From positions 1 through 10,955 of the forward strand of contig JAFADM010000140.1 of the NCBI GenBank assembly GCA_023424865.1: a stretch of DNA of 10,955 nucleotides. The letters run 5' to 3'. Of the stretch, positions 1 through 5,447 are shown in pieces. Source of the stretch: Bacillota bacterium. Lineage in GTDB: Bacteria; Bacillota_A; Clostridia; DSM-8532. The stretch's first letter is position 1. Each line of letters begins with the position of its first letter. The notes below the pieces were generated by a model, which saw nothing but the letters and a program-made list of their open reading frames with translations, was not told where the DNA came from and made no database searches. The translations under genes were made by a program, and so were the position numbers.

Positions 1-671
1 ACAAGGCTTTCCTCATAAATAAGCTCCCCTTCGCTGTCATAGAGGTAAACTTCAGCCGGGACCTGCTTTCTCAGCGAGGTGCTGTCTTCTATCATTTTCG
101 AGAGCTCCCAAAAGGCATAGGATTCAACCTTGTAGTAAGCTTCAGGAGCCGTATGCTCAAGCTCAAAACGGAGAAATCCGTCGTATTCATACTCTGCCTT
201 TAAAAAATAATCTTCGGAAAAGATTACTCCATTTAACTCCGTTGACAGGGAAAGCACCAACTCCCCGGAAGCAGCATTTGCAAAACTATGAAACAAAAGT
301 ATCGTGAGGGAATGTATTTCCGTTGACAGCCTTGAGGTAGGTGAGGCAAGAACTGTCACATCCCCTGTTTTTTCTTTGTAATACAATTTTTTTGAGCCGC
401 TGCTGCTCTTATAAACGGGAAAAAGCAGAACCCCTTCGCTGTCGTCAGCCACAATAAGACTGTCGAAGTAATCCTCCTTAACAGGCAGCTCTGCCAAAAT
501 TTCAGACGGTCCCACAAGGCTTTGCCTCTCTGCGCGCCGGAAGGCCTGTTCAGCTGAGAATGCCGGTGATCCCGCAAGGATATAAAGCACCCCTAAAACC
601 AGTCCGGAAAGAAACAGGTTTCGAAGCACCTTTGCCCAACGGGGCAGGGAAAACCTTTTAAAAGGCTTCAC
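1..671 (-). CDS. Secreted or membrane-anchored protein of unknown function, third gene of the PadR unit (C-terminus cut off by the window edge)
   Basis: I do not recognise a family. Reading from a GTG at 671, about 223 codons stay open to the window edge. The N-terminus is a positively charged segment (KPFKRF... to about residue 18) followed by a hydrophobic stretch at residues 19-34 and a possible signal-peptidase site near SPAFSA (35-40), so the rest probably lies outside the membrane. The exported part is rich in acidic and aromatic residues, with a motif LLFPVYKSSSGSKKLYYKEK near residue 85-105, and looks like a beta-rich soluble domain. The GTG start is well supported: AAGGAGGT sits 8 bases upstream (680-687), and the GTG overlaps the preceding gene's TGA as GTGA, implying translational coupling. 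Position suggests it works with the single-pass protein encoded just upstream, perhaps as a partner or sensor. That is inference from gene order only. Confidence 0.75.
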   Translation of the reverse strand, partial: MKPFKRFSLPRWAKVLRNLFLSGLVLGVLYILAGSPAFSAEQAFRRAERQSLVGPSEILAELPVKEDYFDSLIVADDSEGVLLFPVYKSSSGSKKLYYKEKTGDVTVLASPTSRLSTEIHSLTILLFHSFANAASGELVLSLSTELNGVIFSEDYFLKAEYEYDGFLRFELEHTAPEAYYKVESYAFWELSKMIEDSTSLRKQVPAEVYLYDSEGELIYEESL

Positions 672-1474
672 CGGGGTTCACCTCCTTGCAGTACAATTGG
701 CAGAACAAGGCTTCTGCCGGATCGTTCATAACGGATTTCCAGCCGGTCAGCCCCGGTCGAATAGTTTTCCAGCCACATATCAAAGGTGTAGGAGAAGAAT
801 CCCTGGGACAGGATATTTCCGACAACATAGCGGCCATTGGGATCGGTTGCCCGGCCCCCGCCCCTATAGCGGTTACCATTATTGTCAACCGCATGAAAGG
901 ACATGACGCCATAGGGTGGGCCAGCCCAGGGCAGCAGGCTTGTTGCTCGAAGGGTAAAGTAAAAACCGTCCCTTACCGGCGTTCTCTCTTCATAGGTCCC
1001 GTCATAATGCCATTGGGCCACCCGTGTAATGGTAAAGGTATAGCCGTCGGACTTAGCAGAGCTTTTGGGCTCGCTGTAAAAGGTACGCGTACCATATTCC
1101 GTTTTTTCAGATACATACACTTCATTAAGCGGGGATTCATTTTTATACAGCCCAAGCCTGCCTTGCAATCCGGGCAGAGTAAGAGCCACAGCAATTATGG
1201 CCAAGGCTAAAAGCCATTGGGAAGCAACCCAAAGCCAACCCAGATAGGGCTTATGTATTTTTCTAAGAAGCTTTCCCGTTTCTTCCGGAGCTCCCATATC
1301 GGAAACCGCTTTTCGTGCAGCAGCTTCATAATCCATTCCGGACTCAATCATAACGCCCCACTTGTCCTCAAGGTGCCACATGAGCTCCTGCTTTACACCT
1401 GCACGATCGGGCTTAAAGCGTATAAATGCGCATGCGGTATCGCACCACTTTTCCAGCCTCTCTTTTCCGCTCAT
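668..1474 (-). CDS. Single-pass membrane protein with permease-prefix/HAAS-like cytoplasmic domain and large extracellular domain
   Basis: The protein is 268 residues from the ATG at 1474, which overlaps the padR stop codon as ATGA. An in-frame ATG at 1648 would give a longer product but would run deep inside padR, so I reject it. Residues 1-75 are a helical cytoplasmic domain with the pattern VKQELMWHLEDKW (28-40), GMDYEAAARKAVSDMG (46-61) and APEE. This matches the permease-prefix/HAAS-type domains that typically follow a PadR gene. Residues about 78-100 form one transmembrane helix, and 101-268 are an exported beta-rich domain with many Tyr, Gly and Arg (for example NGNRYRGGGRATDPNGRYVV). 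In related loci this cytoplasmic domain is fused or adjacent to ABC permeases. Here there is no transporter, only a single helix and an ectodomain, which suggests sensing or envelope remodelling (inference). No strong ribosome binding site precedes the ATG, so expression probably depends on coupling to padR. Confidence 0.8.
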   Translation of the reverse strand: MSGKERLEKWCDTACAFIRFKPDRAGVKQELMWHLEDKWGVMIESGMDYEAAARKAVSDMGAPEETGKLLRKIHKPYLGWLWVASQWLLALAIIAVALTLPGLQGRLGLYKNESPLNEVYVSEKTEYGTRTFYSEPKSSAKSDGYTFTITRVAQWHYDGTYEERTPVRDGFYFTLRATSLLPWAGPPYGVMSFHAVDNNGNRYRGGGRATDPNGRYVVGNILSQGFFSYTFDMWLENYSTGADRLEIRYERSGRSLVLPIVLQGGEPR

Positions 1475-1827
1475 AGGCTTTGGGGTGCGGCAGATAACCC
1501 CTGGCCCAGAACCAAAGTACTGACCTTTTCGGAAAAATGACGCCATTCCTCTGTTTTCTCCTTTAGTTGTCCCCGGCCCTTTTCCGTTATCCGGTAATAC
1601 TTCCGCTTTCGTCCTCCTGCAGTTTCCCGTGTACTGGACTCTACACATTTGGTTTTTTCCAGGTTATGCAGGATGGGGTACAGCGTCCCTTCCTTGAGCT
1701 CAAAGGTGTTGTCACTTTTTGCAGCCAGTTCCTGAATCATCTCATAGCCGTATTTTTCACCTTCACTGAGAAGCTTGAGCACCAAAAGTACAGTGCTTCC
1801 GGCCATGAGGCTTTTATCAATCTTCAT
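1471..1827 (-). CDS. PadR-family winged-helix transcriptional repressor
   Basis: The 118-residue product has the family hallmarks in order: YGYEMIQEL (26-34), the recognition-helix region EGTLYPILHNLEK (46-58), and the wing GGRKRKYYRITEKGR (71-85), followed by a short charged C-terminal helix typical of the small (subfamily 2) PadR proteins. It should act as a cytoplasmic dimer that represses its own operon until a ligand or stress signal releases it (family knowledge). The start ATG is set by GGAGGT 6 bases upstream (1834-1839). It is the first gene of a three-gene unit, with 4-base overlap to the permease-prefix gene. Upstream lie a sigma-A promoter with a dyad inside it and a long repeat array, described separately. 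Autorepression through those sites is inferred. The effector is not predictable from sequence. Confidence 0.92.
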   Translation of the reverse strand: MKIDKSLMAGSTVLLVLKLLSEGEKYGYEMIQELAAKSDNTFELKEGTLYPILHNLEKTKCVESSTRETAGGRKRKYYRITEKGRGQLKEKTEEWRHFSEKVSTLVLGQGLSAAPQSL

Positions 1828-1852
1828 GAGCTTACCTCCGATTACCTCAACG

Positions 1853-1900
1853 CTAGACCTCGATACTAGACCTCATACCAGACCTCATACCAGACCTCAT
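1853..1900 (-). CDS. Possible 15-codon leader peptide inside the repeat array upstream of padR
   Basis: Three consecutive 12-base repeat units lack one C compared with the 13-base units. This turns GTATCGAGG into GTATGAGG and creates three ATG codons in the same frame. The frame reads MRSGMRSGMRSSIEV and then stops at TAG, 25 bases before the padR ATG. Each ATG is preceded by GAGGT with a 5-base gap, which is good initiation spacing. A tandem repeat could create this by chance, and no homology supports it, so I treat it only as a candidate translated leader that might influence padR translation. Confidence 0.2.
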   Translation of the reverse strand: MRSGMRSGMRSSIEV

Positions 1901-1990
1901 ACCAGACCTCGATACTAGACCTCGATACCAGACCTCGATACCAGACCTCGATACTAGACCTCGATACTAGACCTCGATACCAGACCTCAA
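1854..1990. repeat. Tandem array of ten 12-13 bp repeats in the padR leader
   Basis: On the plus strand the unit is (T/C)AGACCTCGATAC. Seven copies are 13 bp, and three adjacent copies (1867-1902) are 12 bp because the G is missing (AGACCTCATAC). The full units run 1854-1980, and a degenerate eleventh begins at 1981. In the padR transcript each unit reads GTAT(C)GAGGTCT(A/G). The core ATCGAGGT is also one arm of the dyad in the padR promoter and recurs at 1996-2004. No unique spacers separate the units, so this is not a CRISPR array. The array lies entirely in the predicted 5' leader, between the promoter and the padR ribosome binding site. Confidence 0.95.
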
Positions 1991-2026
1991 AAACATACCT
2001 CGATAATCTATGCTTATGGTATTTTT

Positions 2027-2055
2027 ATAATACCTAGACAATCGAGGTAAGTCAA
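2027..2055 (-). promoter_or_regulatory. Sigma-A promoter of the padR unit with internal operator dyad
   Basis: On the minus strand TTGACT (2055-2050) and TATTAT (2032-2027) are separated by exactly 17 bases. The spacer plus the first two bases of the -10 contain TACCTCGATTGTCTAGGTA (2049-2031), a 19-bp imperfect palindrome with seven of nine pairs matching. A protein bound there would block RNA polymerase, as expected for PadR autorepression. A further copy of one arm, ATCGAGGTA, lies downstream at 2004-1996. The predicted start point is near 2020, giving a leader of about 190 bases. Confidence 0.75.
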
Positions 2056-2075
2056 GTCCCTATTCTCAACAGAAA

Positions 2076-3047
2076 TCATAAACTAAAGCTCTTTCGGAAT
2101 AAGCTTGGCGTAATACCATGAACATCCTTAAACGCGGCAGTAAACTTTGCCGGATTTTCATAGCCGCACAGAGCAGCAATATTTTTAATGCTAAGCTCGT
2201 CATCGGCCAGCATCTGCATGGCCCGCTTCATAACAGCCGTACGCATATAGGCGTAGACAGTGGTGCCGTAAAGGCTTTTAAAGGCTATCCGCAGCTTACT
2301 TTCGCCCATTTCGGCCAATCGGCACATTTCCTCAGCCCCCGGAGGATTAAGGGGGTTGAGGTCGATGCGCTCCCGCACCTTATACAGCTTTTTTTCATCA
2401 TTCCAGGTGACATAATGGCGGCGGTTTTTAGCTCGCCTCTCATACTCGGCGTTATGGGCAATCATGAACAAAAGCTCAATGGTTTTGCAGTTATAGGCAA
2501 TTAATGGCATGCGGTTGCCCCTCACCCCCCACCGTATTTGCTCCATAATGAGCATAATATCGGGTGAATCCACATGCTGGGGCTTCCACAGAGGTGCATC
2601 CTTCACACGGATGGGATAATCATGCTGATTTGCCTTTAAATAAGCATCAATGTATTCGTCAAAAACCAGGATACATGTAAAGCAGGCGTGGACCCCGGCT
2701 GGAAGGGTTAATCGAAAAGGCTTTTGTGGATTTATGACTAAATGGGTTGCCGGACTGAGTTTTACCTCCGGCTTACCTTTCCGCGTAAAAATCAAATCCC
2801 CGCAATCCACACAGAAAATCCACAGACAGGGCTTTTCAATATGCATGGTATACTCAAGGGTGATTTCAGGTGTAAACCAGGCGCTTGAAACATATAATCC
2901 GGGAGCCGGATTGCGTTCGCTAATCCACCCGTTTTCCCAGCCCGGAGGCACCTCATAATGGGTGTAGTGGGCAAGGTTGTACTGCTTGAAGCCAAAATGC
3001 TCCGCCCAGGCGCCCCAGCCCTTTTCATATTCCTTTGTATAAAGCAT
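2076..3047 (-). CDS. AraC-family transcriptional regulator, probably controlling the divergent iron/siderophore uptake operon
   Basis: The product is 323 residues. Residues about 220-321 are the AraC DNA-binding domain with two helix-turn-helix motifs. The second carries the conserved pattern SIKNIAALCGYENPAKFTAAF (286-306), followed by HGITPSLFRK (310-319). Residues about 50-200 form the sensor region, which begins with a cupin-like beta-rich section. It contains two CxxC pairs, CVDC (79-82) and CFTC (122-125), plus Cys74; these could bind metal or act as a redox switch, but I cannot confirm this. The start ATG has AGGAGA 5 bases upstream (3053-3058). The gene is divergent from a FecCD-type transporter operon, the arrangement known for siderophore-responsive PchR/YbtA-like regulators. 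The likely role is to activate uptake when the cognate ferri-siderophore is present. No terminator is evident between its stop and the padR promoter. Confidence 0.88.
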   Translation of the reverse strand: MLYTKEYEKGWGAWAEHFGFKQYNLAHYTHYEVPPGWENGWISERNPAPGLYVSSAWFTPEITLEYTMHIEKPCLWIFCVDCGDLIFTRKGKPEVKLSPATHLVINPQKPFRLTLPAGVHACFTCILVFDEYIDAYLKANQHDYPIRVKDAPLWKPQHVDSPDIMLIMEQIRWGVRGNRMPLIAYNCKTIELLFMIAHNAEYERRAKNRRHYVTWNDEKKLYKVRERIDLNPLNPPGAEEMCRLAEMGESKLRIAFKSLYGTTVYAYMRTAVMKRAMQMLADDELSIKNIAALCGYENPAKFTAAFKDVHGITPSLFRKSFSL

Positions 3048-3065
3048 TGCAGTCTCCTAAAAGAA

Positions 3066-3084
3066 TTAGATTAGTCAAACTTAT
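3066..3084. promoter_or_regulatory. DtxR/IdeR-like operator candidate overlapping the araC transcription start region
   Basis: TTAGATTAGTCAAACTTAT matches 14 of 19 positions of the well-known IdeR/DtxR consensus TTAGGTTAGSCTAACCTAA by eye. It lies at roughly +2 to +20 of the araC promoter, a classic repressor position. The dyad is imperfect (five of nine pairs), so this is a candidate only. Confidence 0.3.
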
Positions 3085-3092
3085 CTCGTAAC

Positions 3093-3101
3093 ATTATAGC
3101 A
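3093..3101 (-). promoter_or_regulatory. Extended -10 element of the araC promoter
   Basis: The minus strand reads TGCTATAAT: a perfect -10 (3098-3093) with the TGn extension (3101-3099). No good -35 hexamer exists at 16-18 bases; the sequence there is CGTGTT or similar. This fits a promoter that relies on the extended -10 or on an activator. The predicted start point is near 3086, giving a leader of about 39 bases. Confidence 0.65.
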
Positions 3102-3129
3102 TATTATCAAATTAAAACACGCTCAAAAG

Positions 3130-3161
3130 TAATCCAAAAAGCGATAGGACTAATCCAAAAA
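3130..3161. promoter_or_regulatory. Direct repeat, candidate AraC-type binding half-sites
   Basis: TAATCCAAAAA occurs exactly at 3130-3140 and again at 3151-3161, a 21-bp period or two helical turns. AraC-family proteins typically bind tandem half-sites with this geometry. The pair sits just upstream of the weak -35 position of the araC promoter and about 100 bp upstream of the -35 of the divergent transporter operon. It could serve autoregulation or activation of the operon. Binding by the neighbouring regulator is inferred. Confidence 0.5.
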
Positions 3162-3263
3162 CAAGTCTAAAAAAGTAGTTTATAACTCCGATACCCTTTA
3201 AACTTGAGCATCTGGGTTTATACCCGCTATCAACCAGGTTGTAAGCATAAGAGCTCCCTCTAA

Positions 3264-3292
3264 TTGACAAGGCCCTGTACCCATGTTACGAT
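3264..3292 (+). promoter_or_regulatory. Sigma-A promoter of the iron-uptake operon
   Basis: A perfect TTGACA (3264-3269) is followed after 17 bases by TACGAT (3287-3292). The -10 is imperfect, which suits a regulated promoter. The start point would be near 3299, right at a palindrome (AAAGGTTAG TATTAT CTAACTTTT, 3297-3320). A second palindrome, TGCCgcAAGCGCTTcaGGCA, follows at 3323-3342. No convincing Fur box was seen. The rest of the 324-base region between the two divergent genes shows no gene. Confidence 0.7.
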
Positions 3293-3371
3293 CTCGAAAG
3301 GTTAGTATTATCTAACTTTTATTGCCGCAAGCGCTTCAGGCATCCATAAATCAATACGAGGAGTAAATAAA

Positions 3372-4376
3372 ATGAGAACAAGCATGAAGAAGAAGCTTTT
3401 AGCCGTTTTATGCTCTGCGGCTATGCTCGCTGCCGCAGGCTGCGGGAGCACACCTGCCGCAAACACACCTGCATCGGCCACTCCCTCATCCCAGCCTCAG
3501 GCAAGCGTCCAGCCCACTCCCACTCCGGAACCGGAGAGCACAACCCGCAAGGTAAGCACCATTATGGGCGAAATTGAAGTTCCCGCCAATCCTGAGCGTG
3601 TGGTTGTCAACTGGTACATAGGCGACCCGTTTACCCTTGGCCTTAACGTGGTGGGATACTCCGCGTGGGCACAGGAAACCATGCCCTTTTACGATAAGTT
3701 CGATCCTGCGGGAAAGATTACCAATTGGGCTCAGGAGGATGTAATGGCTCTTGATCCCGATCTGATTATTACCTATTCGCAGGATGATTTTGAAACCTTC
3801 AGCAAAATCGCTCCCGTGCTTGTCATTCCTGAAAGCGATGTAAGCTCCGAGGAAAGGCTTCGCATTATCGGCGAGGCTACCGGAAGATCTGAAATTGCCG
3901 AAGAAGTCATTAAGGTTTTTGAAGAGAAGCTGGCTGATGCCAGGCAAAAATTTAATGCAGGCGCCTTTGAGGGCAAAACCTTCAGCATCATGGAGGACTG
4001 GGGTCCTTCCGGCGAATGGAGCGGGGTAGCCTACGAAACAGGCTCAAGAGGCGGAACCCTTGTTTATAAGTACCTTGGCCTTCAAAAGCCGGAAAAGCTG
4101 GAGCAGCTTATTGCCGAAACAGGCAAGGGCCGCGCCACCCTTAGCTATGAAATTGCCCATGAGTATTTTGGCGATTATATTTTATGGTTCCGTCAGGAGG
4201 GCAAGGATTCCGAGTACTCCAAAACGGAAATATGGAAAAGCATACCTGCTGTTGCCGAGGGCCGCCTGGTAGAAATCCCGGGCCTGTATCAGGGCCTTTT
4301 CTACTATGACGACGTAGCCAGCCTTACCGCTCAGCTTGACTATATTGTGGATGCCTTGAATCAACTGGCCCAATAA
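3372..4376 (+). CDS. Siderophore/iron ABC transporter substrate-binding lipoprotein (FhuD/FeuA type)
   Basis: The product is 334 residues. It has a lipoprotein signal peptide: MRTSMKKK, a hydrophobic core, and lipobox LAAAGC with the lipidated Cys at 24. A Pro/Ser/Thr/Ala-rich linker (about 25-57) follows, as in membrane-tethered Gram-positive binding proteins. The mature domain shows the helical-backbone (class III, TroA-like) family pattern: PANPERVVV near 73-81, LGLNVVGYSAW, EDVMALDPDLIITY, and later RLVEIPGLY. Such proteins capture ferric siderophores or haem outside the cell and deliver them to FecCD permeases. Which ligand is bound cannot be read from the sequence. The start at 3372 is supported by GAGGAG 8 bases upstream; the Met at codon 5 is a weaker option. 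It is the first gene of an operon with two permeases, 30 bases before the next start. Confidence 0.93.
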   Translation: MRTSMKKKLLAVLCSAAMLAAAGCGSTPAANTPASATPSSQPQASVQPTPTPEPESTTRKVSTIMGEIEVPANPERVVVNWYIGDPFTLGLNVVGYSAWAQETMPFYDKFDPAGKITNWAQEDVMALDPDLIITYSQDDFETFSKIAPVLVIPESDVSSEERLRIIGEATGRSEIAEEVIKVFEEKLADARQKFNAGAFEGKTFSIMEDWGPSGEWSGVAYETGSRGGTLVYKYLGLQKPEKLEQLIAETGKGRATLSYEIAHEYFGDYILWFRQEGKDSEYSKTEIWKSIPAVAEGRLVEIPGLYQGLFYYDDVASLTAQLDYIVDALNQLAQ

Positions 4377-4406
4377 TCGCCTTAAGGAAAGGACATCATC
4401 CTTGCA

Positions 4407-5447
4407 ATGAATACCAAGCACCTTGCAAATCCTCTTACCAAGCGCCCGTCAGGGGCTGTTAAATTCACATTAACCATGGTTGTGGGGTTCGGTTTGCTGG
4501 TACTTATGTCGGCGGCATCGATTAGTTTCGGCGCCGCCGATATGAGTTTATCCACAGCCTGGGGAGCGGTTTTCCGCTTTAATCCCTTACTTACCGAGCA
4601 TCAGATTATCCGGACGCTGCGTTTTCCCCGAACCGTTGCCGACCTGGTGGTAGGCTGCAGCCTTGCGGTCTGCGGCGCCATTATGCAGGGTACTACCCGC
4701 AATCCCCTCGCCGATTCGGGCCTCATGGGCATAAACAGCGGCGCGGGCTTTGCCCTTGCCCTGAGCATGGCCTTCATTCCGGGGCGCACCTATGGCACAA
4801 CCATGCTGTTTGCCTGTCTGGGTGCCGCAGTGGCTACCCTCCTGACTTATTTTGTGGCATCACTGGGCAAGACCGGGCTTACTCCCCAGCGACTGGTTTT
4901 GGCAGGTATCTCCATATCCATGCTTTTCGGGGCCTTCAGCCAGTACATAACCATTAAATACCACCTGGGCATGGCTCTGGCTTACTGGACAGCGGGCGGC
5001 ACGGCCACGGCAACCTGGAGGGAGCTGGGGATTGTTTCGCCCTTTTTTGTGTTTGGTGTTGCAGCTGCCATCGCCCTATCCCGTTCCGTCACCCTTTTAA
5101 GCCTTGGTGAGGATGTGGCTACCGGCTTAGGTGTAAAAATACGCAGAGTCAAAGGTATTTCCACGCTCATTGTGCTGCTTCTTACGGGGCTCTCCGTTAT
5201 TGTGGTAGGTCCTGTGGGCTTTGTGGGTTTAATCACGCCCCATATCGTTCGGTACATGGTGGGGGTGGATTACCGTTACGTTATACCGGCCAGCGCACTC
5301 TTTGGGGCTCTCATTACTGTTTCCGCCGATCTTGCGGGCAGGCTTATCAATAAGCCCTTTGAAACGCCTCTCGGCGTAATCTTTGCCGTTATCGGCGTGC
5401 CTTACTTTCTTTATCTGGCACGAAAGCAAAGGAGGGAGTTTGAATGA
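4407..5447 (+). CDS. FecCD-family iron-siderophore ABC transporter permease, subunit 1
   Basis: The 346-residue integral membrane protein has the hydrophobic profile of the roughly ten-helix FecCD/BtuC fold and the family's usual length. Recognisable motifs are LRFPRTVADLVVGCSLAVCG near the N-terminal third, TTRNPLADSGLMGINSGAG, and the ATPase-coupling region GPVGFVGLITPHIVRYMVG (268-286). It forms half of the translocation channel with the next gene's product. AAGGA lies 13 bases upstream, longer than ideal. This AAGGA can pair with TCCTT (hairpin 4389-4403), which might lower translation compared with the binding protein. The stop overlaps the next start as ATGA. No transposition or frameshift signs were seen. 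Confidence 0.93.
   Translation: MNTKHLANPLTKRPSGAVKFTLTMVVGFGLLVLMSAASISFGAADMSLSTAWGAVFRFNPLLTEHQIIRTLRFPRTVADLVVGCSLAVCGAIMQGTTRNPLADSGLMGINSGAGFALALSMAFIPGRTYGTTMLFACLGAAVATLLTYFVASLGKTGLTPQRLVLAGISISMLFGAFSQYITIKYHLGMALAYWTAGGTATATWRELGIVSPFFVFGVAAAIALSRSVTLLSLGEDVATGLGVKIRRVKGISTLIVLLLTGLSVIVVGPVGFVGLITPHIVRYMVGVDYRYVIPASALFGALITVSADLAGRLINKPFETPLGVIFAVIGVPYFLYLARKQRREFE

Noticed and set aside
686..1210. Long plus-strand open frame
   Set aside because: It lies opposite the permease-prefix gene, has no supporting ribosome binding site or family pattern, and reads as a shadow.
1475..1648. N-terminal extension of the permease-prefix gene from an upstream ATG
   Set aside because: It would overlap padR by 178 bases; the ATGA junction at 1474 and the domain start argue for the shorter product.
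1854..1990. CRISPR array
   Set aside because: Units are only 12-13 bp, directly adjoining, with no unique spacers and no cas genes in the window.
3323..3342. CcpA cre site
   Set aside because: The AAGCGCTT core is present but the outer TG...CA positions of the cre consensus are not, with about 9 of 14 matches.
3048..3371. Fur box in the iron-uptake control region
   Set aside because: No stretch resembles the GATAATGATTATC-type inverted repeat on either strand.
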